In this document: positions 30,718 through 40,774 of the stretch, piece after piece
Layout: the number at the start of each line of letters is the position of its first letter
Numbering within the stretch: the first letter of the stretch is position 1
Assembly (NCBI GenBank): GCA_021850325.1
Contig: JAJZMF010000037.1
Location: 1-44,874, forward strand
Source: Actinomycetes bacterium
GTDB taxonomy: Bacteria; Actinomycetota; Acidimicrobiia; Acidimicrobiales; Palsa-688
DNA length: 44,874 bases
Direction of reading: 5' to 3'
Translations under genes and position numbers: made by a program
Notes under the pieces: model-generated
What the model saw: only the letters and a program-made list of their open reading frames with translations
The model's database searches: none
What the model was told of the DNA's origin: nothing

Positions 30718-32442
30718 GTGCCCGACCAGCTGATCAGCCCCCACGGCGGGGCCCTAGTGGACCTGGTGGTGAGCCCGGAGAGGGCGGCCGAGCTGAAGGC
30801 GGCCAGCGCCTCCTGGGCGTCGTGGGACCTGACCCCGCGCCAGATCTGCGACCTCGAGCTCCTGGCCAACGGGGGCTTCTCTCCGCTGCGGGGCTTCCTC
30901 GGCGAGGCCGACTACACCTCGGTTTGCTCCTCCATGCGCCTGGCCGACGGCACCTTGTGGCCCATGCCGGTGACCCTCGACGTGCCCGAGGAGGTGGCAG
31001 CGGCCGCCCCTGTGGGTTCCCACCTGGCGCTGCGTGACCCCGAGGGGGTCATGTTGGCCGTACTGGAGGTGGCCGAGGCCTACCGGCCCGACCGGGCCGC
31101 CGAGGCCCAGGCCGTCTTTGGCACCACCGATGCCACCCACCCCGGGGTGGCCTACCTGATGAGCCGCTCGGGCCCGGTCTACCTGGCCGGGCGCCTCGAG
31201 GTGCTGGTCATGCCCCACCACTACGACTACCGGTCGCTGCGGCTCAGCCCGGCCCAGGCCCGGGCGCGCTTCACCGAGGCCGGATGGGGGCGCATAGTGG
31301 CCTTCCAGACGCGCAACCCCATGCACCGCGCCCACGTCGAGCTCACGCTGCGGGCGGCGCGCCAGGTCCAGGCCAACCTGCTGGTGCACCCCGTGGTGGG
31401 CATGACCAAGCCGGGCGACGTGGACCACCACACCCGGGTCCGCTGCTACCAGGCGGTGATGAAGGGCTACCCCCATGCCACCGCCGACCTGGCCCTGCTG
31501 CCCCTTGCCATGCGCATGGGCGGGCCGCGCGAGGCGGTCTGGCACGCCATCATCCGCAAGAACTTCGGCGCCAGCCACTTCATCGTGGGACGTGACCACG
31601 CCGGCCCGGGCAAGGACAGCACAGGCAAGCCCTTTTACGGGCCCTATGACGCCCAGGAGCTGCTGGCCGCCCACCACGACGAGCTCGGCATCGGCGTCGT
31701 GCCCTTCCAGGCCATGGTCTATGTCGAAGACCGCGACGAGTACATGCCCGTGGACGAGGTGCCCGCGGGCACCCGCACCCTGGACATCTCGGGCACCGAG
31801 CTGCGCCGGCGCCTGGCCGAGGGGCGTGAGCTGCCCTCGTGGTTCACCTACCCCGAGGTGGCCACCGAGCTGCGCCGCTCCTACCCCCCACGCGCCGCCC
31901 AGGGGGTGACGGTGTTCTTCACCGGCCTGTCCGGCTCGGGCAAGTCGACCATCGCCTCCATCCTGCTCACCAAGCTGCTCGAGGAGGGCGGGCGCCCGGT
32001 CACCCTGCTCGACGGGGACCTGGTGCGCAAGCACCTGTCCTCCGAGCTCGGCTTCTCCAAGGAGCACCGCGACATCAACATCCGCCGCATCGGCTGGGTG
32101 GCATCCGAGATCACCAAGAACGGAGGCATCGCCATCTGCGCCCCCATCGCCCCCTACGACGGTGTGCGCAAGGAGGTGCGCTCGATGGTCGAGCCGACGG
32201 GTGGCTTCGTGCTGGTGCACGTGTCCACGCCCCTGGAGGTCTGCGAGGCCCGCGACCGCAAGGGCCTGTACGCCAAGGCCCGTGCCGGCATCGTGAAGGA
32301 GTTCACCGGCATATCGGACCCCTATGAGGAGCCCGCTGACGCCGAGGTGGTCATCGACACCACCGAGGTGAGCGCCGAGGCTGCCGCCCAGCAGGTCATA
32401 CTGCACCTGCAGGCCGAGGGCTACCTGGGCCAGGCGGGCTGA
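30718..32442 (+). CDS. cysC: Bifunctional sulfate adenylyltransferase / adenylylsulfate kinase
   Basis: One 574-residue chain joins two enzymes. The N-terminal ATP sulfurylase (about residues 1-390) has FQTRNPMHRAH (196-206), the nucleotide motif VGRDHAG (290-296) and the MRMGGPREAVWHAIIRKNFG region, and makes APS from sulfate and ATP. The C-terminal APS kinase (about 395-570) has the P-loop GLSGSGKST (403-411), LLDGDLVRKHL and the lid sequence KGLYAKARAG, and makes PAPS from APS. The fusion would channel APS to sulfate activation for assimilation or sulfonation. GTG 30718 follows GGAGG by four bases. It is transcribed alone, preceded by a palindrome that may sense sulfur status. Confidence 0.95.
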   Translation: MPDQLISPHGGALVDLVVSPERAAELKAASASWASWDLTPRQICDLELLANGGFSPLRGFLGEADYTSVCSSMRLADGTLWPMPVTLDVPEEVAAAAPVGSHLALRDPEGVMLAVLEVAEAYRPDRAAEAQAVFGTTDATHPGVAYLMSRSGPVYLAGRLEVLVMPHHYDYRSLRLSPAQARARFTEAGWGRIVAFQTRNPMHRAHVELTLRAARQVQANLLVHPVVGMTKPGDVDHHTRVRCYQAVMKGYPHATADLALLPLAMRMGGPREAVWHAIIRKNFGASHFIVGRDHAGPGKDSTGKPFYGPYDAQELLAAHHDELGIGVVPFQAMVYVEDRDEYMPVDEVPAGTRTLDISGTELRRRLAEGRELPSWFTYPEVATELRRSYPPRAAQGVTVFFTGLSGSGKSTIASILLTKLLEEGGRPVTLLDGDLVRKHLSSELGFSKEHRDINIRRIGWVASEITKNGGIAICAPIAPYDGVRKEVRSMVEPTGGFVLVHVSTPLEVCEARDRKGLYAKARAGIVKEFTGISDPYEEPADAEVVIDTTEVSAEAAAQQVILHLQAEGYLGQAG

Positions 32443-32456
32443 GGCGGCGCTGACCG

Positions 32457-32498
32457 CCGCCGTGGCCACCGGGTACCCGTAACCGGCGGCCACGGCGG
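32457..32498 (+). terminator. Hairpin after sat-cysC
   Basis: CCGCCGTGGCC and GGCCACGGCGG form a perfect 11-bp stem with a 20-base loop that itself contains CGGGTACCCG. No T-run follows. It starts 15 bases after the stop and sits between convergent genes. Confidence 0.65.
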
Positions 32499-32545
32499 TA
32501 CGGCACCTCGGCGCAGGTCGTGCCGGCGCCGGCCCGTGGGCGGCC

Positions 32546-33049
32546 TCACCGGGAGGAGCCGAAGTACTCCGAGCTCTGCCTGTTCCACAGGTTGATGATC
32601 GCTCCCAGGCCGACGCCCCACTCCACTACGCCGAGCAGCATGGAGAGCAGTGGGGCGTGCTGGGAGAGGTTGAGGAGCAGGTCGAGCGTGTTCAGGCTGA
32701 ACAGGGCGCTGCTGACGTTGCGGGCCCAGCGCCGGCCCCGGCCGTTGGCCCACGCCATCCAGAGCCAGAGGCCCACCCCTATCAGGCCCACTACGACCAC
32801 AGCGGCGATGGCTGCGTTGGCCGCGTTGTTGACCTGGGCCTGGGTGTAGTGGGGGTAGGCGCTGCGAATGGCCGACTTGAACTGGCTGGTGTCGGCCAGG
32901 CCGATCACCAGGTTGACCACGCTCAGCGCCGCCCCCGCGTACATGAACTGCATGGCCCTGGTGATGGTGCCCGGACGCGACGGCGTGGTGGGCCACTGTC
33001 CACCTGGTTCGGGGTAGACCGGGTACTGGGGCATGGACGGGTCGGACAT
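32546..33049 (-). CDS. Small membrane protein of unknown function
   Basis: ATG 33049 is supported by AGGAGG seven bases upstream. The 167-residue protein opens with a Pro/Gln/Tyr-rich cytoplasmic stretch (SDPSMPQYPVYPEPGGQ). About four hydrophobic helices follow: FMYAGAALSVVNLVIGLA, AAIAAVVVVGLIGVGLWLW, an amphipathic region near NVSSALFSLNTLDLLL, and LLSMLLGVVEWGVGLG. This layout is common in actinobacterial integral membrane proteins without assigned function. It is convergent with sat-cysC and divergent from the secreted BNR protein, so no operon partner is available. Confidence 0.75.
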   Translation of the reverse strand: MSDPSMPQYPVYPEPGGQWPTTPSRPGTITRAMQFMYAGAALSVVNLVIGLADTSQFKSAIRSAYPHYTQAQVNNAANAAIAAVVVVGLIGVGLWLWMAWANGRGRRWARNVSSALFSLNTLDLLLNLSQHAPLLSMLLGVVEWGVGLGAIINLWNRQSSEYFGSSR

Positions 33050-33168
33050 GGGAGAGCCTCCTAGGGCAGCCCGGCCGGGCCACGACCAGGCAGGCCAACG
33101 ATATACGGCGCTTGCGGCAGCTTCCTCACAAGCTGAAACCGCGGGCCAGGGAGCGGAGTTTAGGAGAC

Positions 33169-34512
33169 ATGACCGAGCGGGCCCCCCTGCCACGCCGCCC
33201 CCCGACGATGGGCCACCAGGTGGTGGGGGAGGCGCCCGGGCGGAGGGCGGTCACCTGCCGAGGGCCCGGACGGGGGCGTGGCTCCGCCCTACTGGCTCTC
33301 GGGGTGCTCTGGGCCGGCCTCGGCCCCTTGCCTGCCCGGTTGGCCGACGCGGCCGTGCCTGCCGTGGAGAGCGTGGCGTCTCCGACGCCGCTGCCAGTGG
33401 TGTTCAGCCCCGGCTCGGTTACCTTCGTGTCGCTGAGCACAGGTTGGGCGCTCGGGACCGTGCCGTGTGCCGGCCCGGGCCGTTGCCTGGCCCTGCGCCG
33501 TACCGTCGACGGTGGCCGGACGTGGTCTGCGGTCACGTTGCCCCAGGGTCTGCTCCAGCAGGTGAACCGCCGCATGGACGGCTACCCGGAGCTGGCTGGC
33601 GGCGCCTCGCTGACCGTACGCTTTGCCGACCTTCGGGACGGGTGGATCTTCGGCGGCGTGGCCCTCAACGGGACCGAACGGGCCGTGCTCTGGTCGACCC
33701 GCGACGGAGGGCGCACGTGGCACAGCCTCTCCTCGCTGCCGGGCATGACGGCCCAAGCTCCGATCTTCGACCTGGAGGCGGCCCGAGGGACCGTGTACGC
33801 CATGGGCCAGTCCAGTTCCACGACGTACGCCGGCGCCGTGCTCGCCGCGTCGCCGGTGCGGACGGACGCCTGGTACAAGATGGCGACACCTCAACTCGGG
33901 TTCCCGGCCGGCGGGGCCAACCCGACCGGGGACATCGTCCTCCAGGGTGGGCGTGGATGGCTCGTGGAGGGCAACGACCGAGGTATCACCGGAAGCGCCC
34001 GGCTGCTGCCCGACGGGCAGTGGGCCCCCTGGTCACCACCGTGCAAAGCGGTCGGCAACAGCTATGCCGTGCCAGCGGCAGCCAACGGGAGCGTGCTCTA
34101 TGTCGAATGCCAGATGGGCGGCTTCGCCTCCCAACTGTCACCCGCCGCTCCCAAAGGCGCAGCGCTCGGCTCCTACTGGCTGTACCAGTCGACGGACGGG
34201 GGCCTGCACTTCCAGCCGGTGACGCAGCTTGGTGCCGGCTTCCCGAAGGCCGGGGCGCAGCAGTTGCCGATCGTCCTGGGCGCCGCTTCGGCACCGGGCT
34301 CGATCTTCGGGGACAGGGGCGGCAACCTGATGGCCAGCTTCGACGGTGGGCACCACTGGCAGGCCGTCTACCACGGGAGCGTCTCCTACGTCGGGTTCAC
34401 CAGCCCGACCCAGGGCGTCGCCATCACCCAGGTGTCCCAGTCGCCCTCCAGCCCGTCGTCGCTGGCGATCACCCGGGACGGCGGCCACCACTGGCAGACG
34501 GTGAGCTTCTAG
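33169..34512 (+). CDS. Secreted BNR-repeat / beta-propeller protein
   Basis: The 447-residue protein has an Arg-rich start and a hydrophobic segment (SALLALGVLWAGLGPLPARL), consistent with export. Repeated propeller motifs follow: TVDGGRTW, STRDGGRTW, STDGGLHF, SFDGGHHW and TRDGGHHW, matching the Ser-x-Asp-x-Gly-x-x-Trp BNR/Asp-box type. Such proteins often serve as extracellular glycan or photosystem-assembly-like scaffolds, and no catalytic residue set can be assigned. ATG 33169 is only two bases after TAGGAG, so a slightly different start is possible. The gene is divergent from the small membrane protein and convergent with lepA. Confidence 0.75.
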   Translation: MTERAPLPRRPPTMGHQVVGEAPGRRAVTCRGPGRGRGSALLALGVLWAGLGPLPARLADAAVPAVESVASPTPLPVVFSPGSVTFVSLSTGWALGTVPCAGPGRCLALRRTVDGGRTWSAVTLPQGLLQQVNRRMDGYPELAGGASLTVRFADLRDGWIFGGVALNGTERAVLWSTRDGGRTWHSLSSLPGMTAQAPIFDLEAARGTVYAMGQSSSTTYAGAVLAASPVRTDAWYKMATPQLGFPAGGANPTGDIVLQGGRGWLVEGNDRGITGSARLLPDGQWAPWSPPCKAVGNSYAVPAAANGSVLYVECQMGGFASQLSPAAPKGAALGSYWLYQSTDGGLHFQPVTQLGAGFPKAGAQQLPIVLGAASAPGSIFGDRGGNLMASFDGGHHWQAVYHGSVSYVGFTSPTQGVAITQVSQSPSSPSSLAITRDGGHHWQTVSF

Positions 34513-34601
34513 GACAGGGCCAGGTCCGCCTCCCCGGCTGCCGGCCCCAAGGCCACCAACCCGGCGGCCGGCAGAGTGGGTGCAGGCTGCCCGATGCCCT
34601 G

Positions 34602-36410
<1,809 letters not shown>

Positions 36411-36517
36411 GGTTCGCAGCTCTCAGTCTTGCCGACGCGGCGCCAGCCCGGGCGCAGCACCGGTCGCCGGCACCCTGACCCGGGTCGGCGCTCCGACGCT
36501 GGTGCAGTGGTGCCGTG

Positions 36518-36531
36518 CCCTGCCGGCAGGG
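36518..36531. repeat. Perfect 14-bp palindrome in lepA-rpsT gap
   Basis: CCCTGCCGGCAGGG lies about 110 bases upstream of rpsT and just before the tandem repeat. It may be a regulatory site or a stable hairpin. Confidence 0.5.
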
Positions 36532-36562
36532 CGGCCACCGGTGAGTGTGGGAACGGTGCCCC

Positions 36563-36618
36563 CCGAGCTGCTCAGTCCGAGCTCCTCAGTCCGAGCTGCT
36601 CCGTCCGAGCTGCTAAGG
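36563..36618 (+). repeat. 14-bp tandem repeat, four copies, upstream of rpsT
   Basis: Four head-to-tail copies are at 36563-36576, 36577-36590, 36591-36604 and 36605-36618 (CCGAGCTGCTCAGT, CCGAGCTCCTCAGT, CCGAGCTGCTCCGT, CCGAGCTGCTAAGG). The last ends in the TAAGG that could be a -10 or ribosome site 11 bases before GTG 36630. Three copies contain the small palindrome GAGCTGCTC. A related AGCTCTCAGTC occurs at about 36419-36429, beside the lepA start. Confidence 0.85.
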
Positions 36619-36629
36619 TGTAACACCCT

Positions 36630-36908
36630 GTGGCGAACATCAAGAGCCAGATAAAGCGTATCCGCACCAACGAGCAGGCCCATGAGCGCAACAAGGCGGC
36701 CAAGTCCGAGGTCAAGACCAGGATAAAGACGGCGCTGCACAGCGCCGAGGCCGGAGCTGCGACGGCGGCCGAGGACGTGCGTGCGGCCGCGAAGCGCCTT
36801 GACAAGGCGGCAGCGCGCGGGATCATCCACCGCAACCAGGCGGCCAACCGCAAGTCGGCGCTCATGCGCCGGGCGGCGGCCAGCCTGAGCGCCACCTCAG
36901 TCGAGTAG
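36630..36908 (+). CDS. rpsT: 30S ribosomal protein S20
   Basis: The 92-residue basic, mostly helical protein has the S20 signatures ANIKSQIKRIRTNEQAHERN, KSEVKTRIKTA and IIHRNQAANRKSALMRR, and is the usual length. It binds 16S rRNA early in small-subunit assembly. It starts at GTG 36630 with AAGGTG nine bases upstream. The promoter region is occupied by the 14-bp tandem repeat. A perfect intrinsic terminator follows. Confidence 0.97.
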   Translation: MANIKSQIKRIRTNEQAHERNKAAKSEVKTRIKTALHSAEAGAATAAEDVRAAAKRLDKAAARGIIHRNQAANRKSALMRRAAASLSATSVE

Positions 36909-36927
36909 CTTCCCGGTAGTCCCGCTC

Positions 36928-36963
36928 AAAAGGGGCCGGCACCATGAGGTGCCGGCCCCTTTT
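36928..36963. terminator. Intrinsic terminator after rpsT
   Basis: AAAAGGGGCCGGCACC and GGTGCCGGCCCCTTTT are perfectly complementary over 16 bases with the loop ATGA. The A-run and T-run make it functional in both directions, serving rpsT and the convergent holA. Confidence 0.95.
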
Positions 36964-37004
36964 GGCGCGCCCTCGAGGCGCTGGGCTGTGGTGCAGGGCC
37001 CCGC

Positions 37005-38042
37005 TCAGCGCCGGCGTGCCCTGGAGAGCCGGCACAGGCGGGCCACCAGCACCTCCAGCACCAGGGTGCCTTCCCAGTCCAACTTCCCCTTGACCGCGAG
37101 CTCAGCGTCGGCCAGAGCGGTGATGGCGTCCCCGGTCCCCGTCGGGCCCAACCGGCGCGCTGCGTCGAGCGCCTTGCGGGCGGGGAACGTGCTTCGTCCC
37201 TTGGGGATGCCGATGGCCTCGGCTGCCTGGGCCTCGGTGGTGACGGTGGGGGACTGCGCCCTGAGCACGTTGCCGAAGTGGCGGTGCAGGACGGCGAGGA
37301 CCACCAACGGGTGACGGGCCCCCGCCTCGGTCAGGCGGTGGAGCACCGTCAGCGCCCTGGCGTGGTCCCCCTGGTCTATGGCGTCGGTCAGGTCCCAGGG
37401 TGGGACGCCCCCGGCCTGGCCGAGATAGGGGGCGACGTCGTCGGGCGACAGGCGGGCCCCGGCGCCGTACGCCGTCTCCAGGGTGCCCAGCAGGGCGTCG
37501 AGGCGGTTCAGGTCCTCGCCCAGGTGGGCCTCGACGAGCGATGCTGCCGCGGGGACGAGAGTGAGCGGGGCACGGGCCAGGTGCTCGGCCACCCAGGCCC
37601 TGGCCTCCTTGGCGCCCACGTCGGTGGTCACCACGACGGTGACGGCTGACTGCCTGAACGAGGTGAGGAACCGGGCCGGCACCTGGCCACCGCCCGTGGT
37701 GAGGACCAGGCGGCTCGTGCCCAACGGAGCACCGAGGTACTCCGTCACGTGCTGGAGCTGGTCGAGGGTGAAGCGGCCGATGTCTCGCACCACCACGACC
37801 CGGCGGTCGGCCAGGAAGGGGGGGGTGCGGCAGGCGTCCACCACGTCGGCCAGGTCGACGTCGTCGCCCGAGCGGTCCTCGACCACCAGGGAGCGCTCCT
37901 GTCCCTCGGCGAGCTCGTCGAGGAGGCGGGTGAGGGCCTGGGAGACCAGCGAGGGGTCCTCGCCGCTCACCAGCCAGGCTGCGGGTGGACCGGGAGCGCT
38001 GTCCTCCGCCCGGCCGGCCGGGCGGCGTGCGGCGGGGCTCAC
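37005..38042 (-). CDS. holA: DNA polymerase III subunit delta
   Basis: Delta is the clamp-loader wrench subunit that opens the beta clamp. The 345-residue protein matches actinobacterial HolA: AWLVSGEDPSLVSQALTRLL (N-terminal), RTPPFLADRRVVVVRDIGRF (strand and helix near residue 70-90), LVEAHLGEDLNRLDALLGTLE and a helical C-terminal collar with LVVLAVLHRHFGNVLRAQ. The usual lack of a Walker P-loop is seen. GTG 38042 overlaps the folP stop (GTGA), so the genes are translationally coupled in the cnoX-folP-holA run. Confidence 0.92.
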   Translation of the reverse strand: MSPAARRPAGRAEDSAPGPPAAWLVSGEDPSLVSQALTRLLDELAEGQERSLVVEDRSGDDVDLADVVDACRTPPFLADRRVVVVRDIGRFTLDQLQHVTEYLGAPLGTSRLVLTTGGGQVPARFLTSFRQSAVTVVVTTDVGAKEARAWVAEHLARAPLTLVPAAASLVEAHLGEDLNRLDALLGTLETAYGAGARLSPDDVAPYLGQAGGVPPWDLTDAIDQGDHARALTVLHRLTEAGARHPLVVLAVLHRHFGNVLRAQSPTVTTEAQAAEAIGIPKGRSTFPARKALDAARRLGPTGTGDAITALADAELAVKGKLDWEGTLVLEVLVARLCRLSRARRR

Positions 38043-38908
38043 GGCCGCACCTCCAGGATGGCCGCCAGCATGTCCCGCACCCGGCGGGTGCCGGCGACGT
38101 CGTGCACCCGGAGCACCCGGCAGCCCAGGCTCAGGCCCAGGGCGTGAGCGGCCGCGCTGGCCTCACGGCGTCGGTCCACCTCCAGGCCCAGCAGGTGGCC
38201 GAGGAAGCCCTTGTTGGAGGCCGACAGCAGCACCGGGTACCCGAGGGCCACCAACGAAGGCGAGGCCCGCAGGAGCGTCAGCGACTGCTCGGGCGTCTTG
38301 CCCAGGTCCAGGCCGGCGTCGACCAGCACCCGCTCGGGCGGGATGCCGTGCGCCCCGGCCCGGGCCGCCCGGTCGGCGAGGAAGGCGGCCACATCGGGGA
38401 CCAGGTCGTCGTAGACCGGGACCGGGTCGGCCACCCGCGGGGCCAGGCGGATGTGGGTGGCCACCACCGACGCCCCGGCCCGTGCCGCCTCGACCAGGTA
38501 CCCGGGGTCTGCGAACCCGCTTATGTCATTGCCCATCACGGCGCCGAGCCGGAAGGCCTCCCGGGCCACCGAGGCCCGCCAGGTGTCGACCGAGACCGGG
38601 AGGTCGAAACGGGCCACCAGGCCCTCCACGGCCGGGAGCAGGCGCTCCATCTCCTCCTGCTCGTCCACCTCCGGGCCCGGCCCGGCTTTGACCGCCCCGA
38701 CGTCGAACAGGTCGGCACCTTCGGCCGCCACCTGTTCGGCCCGGCGCCAGAAGGCGTCCCAGGCCCAAGTGGCACCCTTGTCGAAGAACGAGTCCGGTGT
38801 GCGGTTTATGACAGCCATGACCAGGCCCCGGTACCTGATGTCGTACCGGCGGCCGCCCAGCTCCAGCACCGTAGCGGCGGGACCGGAGCTGGGCGGGGTC
38901 GTCTCCAT
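38039..38908 (-). CDS. Dihydropteroate synthase homologue, FolP2-like
   Basis: The 289-residue TIM-barrel protein has the DHPS framework: MAVINRTPDSFFDKGATW, VSVDTWRASVAREAF, GNDISGFADP, LVDAGLDLGKTPEQS, LLSASNKGFLG and LRVHDVAGTRRV. Key signature residues differ from true DHPS. The first motif has NRTPDSF instead of NVTPDSFSDGG, and the second reads DVGAVKAGPG rather than DIGGESTRPG. These are the marks of the actinobacterial FolP2 group, whose M. tuberculosis member lacks ordinary DHPS activity. A separate FolP1 is expected elsewhere in the genome. The ATG 38908 start is upstream of the first strand. It lies between cnoX and holA. Confidence 0.82.
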   Translation of the reverse strand: METTPPSSGPAATVLELGGRRYDIRYRGLVMAVINRTPDSFFDKGATWAWDAFWRRAEQVAAEGADLFDVGAVKAGPGPEVDEQEEMERLLPAVEGLVARFDLPVSVDTWRASVAREAFRLGAVMGNDISGFADPGYLVEAARAGASVVATHIRLAPRVADPVPVYDDLVPDVAAFLADRAARAGAHGIPPERVLVDAGLDLGKTPEQSLTLLRASPSLVALGYPVLLSASNKGFLGHLLGLEVDRRREASAAAHALGLSLGCRVLRVHDVAGTRRVRDMLAAILEVRP

Positions 38909-38961
38909 GGTCCTGCGAGGCTACCCCGCCCTCCCGCTGCGCAGGCCTGCCTGCGAGCGGC

Positions 38962-39681
38962 TCAGAACAGGCGCGAGGTCAGCGCCTTGCGGTACTCAGG
39001 CACCCTGGGGTCGTCGCCCATCAGCTCCAGCAGGTCGAGGTACTCCTGCTTGGCCGTGGGATCGCCCTTGACCCGTCCCAGGAGGGCATCGAGCTTGGAG
39101 GCCACCTCCCCCAGGTTGTCGGAGGCCGCCTCGCCCACCCGGGCCTGGGCCAGCAGGTGGCGGACCTCGGCCGTCTCCGGTACCCGGCCCAGCAGGGTGA
39201 TCGCCTCCTTGGACCGCTCGGGCGCCCCGTCGGCCACGAGGAGGGTGGCGAGGGCGACTATGGCCTTGGTGTTGGCGGGCTCCAGTTCCAGGGCCTTGCG
39301 CAGGGAGCCCTCGTCGCCGGCGGACAACAGTTCGTCCACCTCACCTCTGGGGGGCGCCACCTCGGTGAGCCACTGACGCACCCGCCCCTCGGGCAGGGCG
39401 CCGATGAAGCCGCTCACCACCTTGCGGTCACGCAGGGCGTACACGGCCGGGATGGACTGCACCTGGAAGGTGGCAGCAGCACGGGGGTTCGAGTCGACGT
39501 CGACCTTGGTCAGGACGACTTCGCCCTGGCGTTCCGAGACCACCTTCTCCAGGACCGGGCCCAGCACGCGGCAGGGGCCGCACCAGGCAGCCCACAGGTC
39601 CACAACGACCGTGGCTTGGGTGGAGCGCTCCAGGATCTCGGTCTCGAAGCTCGCATCGGTTACGTCTATTGCCACTGTCAT
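38962..39681 (-). CDS. Thioredoxin-TPR fusion (CnoX/YbbN-like)
   Basis: The 239-residue protein joins an N-terminal thioredoxin domain (residues 1-105) with active site WAAWCGPCRVLGP and the cis-proline VQSIPAVYALRD to a helical, TPR-like C-terminus (ALELEPANTKAIVALATLL and LLAQARVGEAASDNLGEVA). This is the CnoX/YbbN type, a chaperedoxin in E. coli with holdase and redox functions. The intact CGPC suggests redox activity. ATG 39681 has GGAGG four bases upstream, giving a compact start; the larger in-frame reading upstream is non-homologous. First in the run to folP and holA (53-base gap). Confidence 0.9.
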   Translation of the reverse strand: MTVAIDVTDASFETEILERSTQATVVVDLWAAWCGPCRVLGPVLEKVVSERQGEVVLTKVDVDSNPRAAATFQVQSIPAVYALRDRKVVSGFIGALPEGRVRQWLTEVAPPRGEVDELLSAGDEGSLRKALELEPANTKAIVALATLLVADGAPERSKEAITLLGRVPETAEVRHLLAQARVGEAASDNLGEVASKLDALLGRVKGDPTAKQEYLDLLELMGDDPRVPEYRKALTSRLF

Positions 39682-39787
39682 CTCTCCTCCGGCACGGCCA
39701 AAAGCGGGCCCGTCAGCGCGGGCTGGTAGGTATAGCGTCCCAGGGCGGCCTGACATTCCCGGCCCGAGGGGCGCGCCCCGTACCCTG

Positions 39788-39801
39788 GCACCAGCTGGTG
39801 C
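39788..39801. promoter_or_regulatory. Perfect 14-bp palindrome between cnoX and the PAC2 gene
   Basis: GCACCAGCTGGTGC is a perfect inverted repeat 35 bases before the PAC2 start and 107 bases before the cnoX start. It may be an operator for either direction. No factor is assigned. Confidence 0.45.
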
Positions 39802-39835
39802 TGAGACCTTTGTAGCCGACCATTGGGGTGGCCGT

Positions 39836-40756
39836 ATGACCTTTGTTTCCATCAAGACGTGGCCCCACCTGGACCACCCTGCTCTCGTGCTGGGCCTCGA
39901 GGGCTGGGTGGACGCCGGGTACGCCGCCGCGACGGCTGTCAACGCTCTGCTCGAGTCGGCCCAGAAGGAGCTGGTGGCCACCTTCGACTCCGACTCCCTG
40001 CTCGACCAGCGCTCCCGGCGCCCTCTCCTGCGCATCTCGAACGGCACCCACGGTGGCCTCACCTGGCCCGAGCTCCGCCTGTACGCACTGACCGAGACCG
40101 GGGGGCGCAGCCTGCTGGTGCTGGCCGGGCCGGAGCCCGACTTCCATTGGAGGCAGTGGACGAGCGAGGTGGTCGCACTCGCCCTGAGGCTGGGCACCGA
40201 GATGGTGGTGGGCCTCGGCGCCTTCCCGGCAGCCGTGCCCCATACGCGCCCGGTGCGCCTGACCGCCACTGCTACGAGCCAGGAGCTGGCTGGTCGGACC
40301 GGCTTCCTGCCGGTGACCATGGAGGTCCCGGCCGGTGCGCAGGCCGTCCTCGAGGTGGCCTTCGGCGAGGCCGGCCTGCCGTCGGTCGGGGTCTGGGCCA
40401 GGGTGCCCCACTATGCCGCAGGCACCCCCTACCCGGAGGCGTCGGCCCGCCTGCTGGACGAGCTGAGCGCTCTGACGGGGGCCAGGATCGGCACCGGGGC
40501 CCTGTACGAGGCCGGGGCCAAGGCCAAGGACCAGCTCCAGGCGCTCATCTCGGCCAGTGAGGAGCACATGGCGATGGTGCGCCAGCTGGAGCTGCAGGCC
40601 GACGCCGAGCTGGCCACGCCCCAAGCGGCGCTCACCGACCTGCCCACGGGGGACGAACTGGCCGCGGAGCTGGAGCGTTTCCTGCGCGAGGAGGGCCGGG
40701 AGGGCCAGGGCGAGGCGGGCGCGCAGGGAGAGGGAGGTGGCCCCGGCCCCGGTTAG
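39836..40756 (+). CDS. PAC2-family protein
   Basis: The 306-residue protein has the PAC2 features VLGLEGWVDAGYAAATAVNAL, LLVLAGPEPDFHWRQW, VGLGAFPAAVPHTRPVRLTA and PSVGVWARVPHYAAGTPYP. PAC2 proteins resemble proteasome assembly chaperone 2; the bacterial members are of unknown function. The last 60 or so residues form a Gln/Glu-rich helical and Gly-rich tail (EELERF-type end). ATG 39836 has no obvious ribosome site. The gene is convergent with leuS (17-base gap). Confidence 0.85.
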   Translation: MTFVSIKTWPHLDHPALVLGLEGWVDAGYAAATAVNALLESAQKELVATFDSDSLLDQRSRRPLLRISNGTHGGLTWPELRLYALTETGGRSLLVLAGPEPDFHWRQWTSEVVALALRLGTEMVVGLGAFPAAVPHTRPVRLTATATSQELAGRTGFLPVTMEVPAGAQAVLEVAFGEAGLPSVGVWARVPHYAAGTPYPEASARLLDELSALTGARIGTGALYEAGAKAKDQLQALISASEEHMAMVRQLELQADAELATPQAALTDLPTGDELAAELERFLREEGREGQGEAGAQGEGGGPGPG

Positions 40757-40774
40757 CCGAGGTGCTCGGCGCTC

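Noticed and set aside
30754-32493. 579-codon minus-strand frame opposite the Sat-CysC gene
   Set aside because: Composition is skewed to Gly, Leu, Val and His from reverse-complemented codons, and the forward strand is a certain gene.
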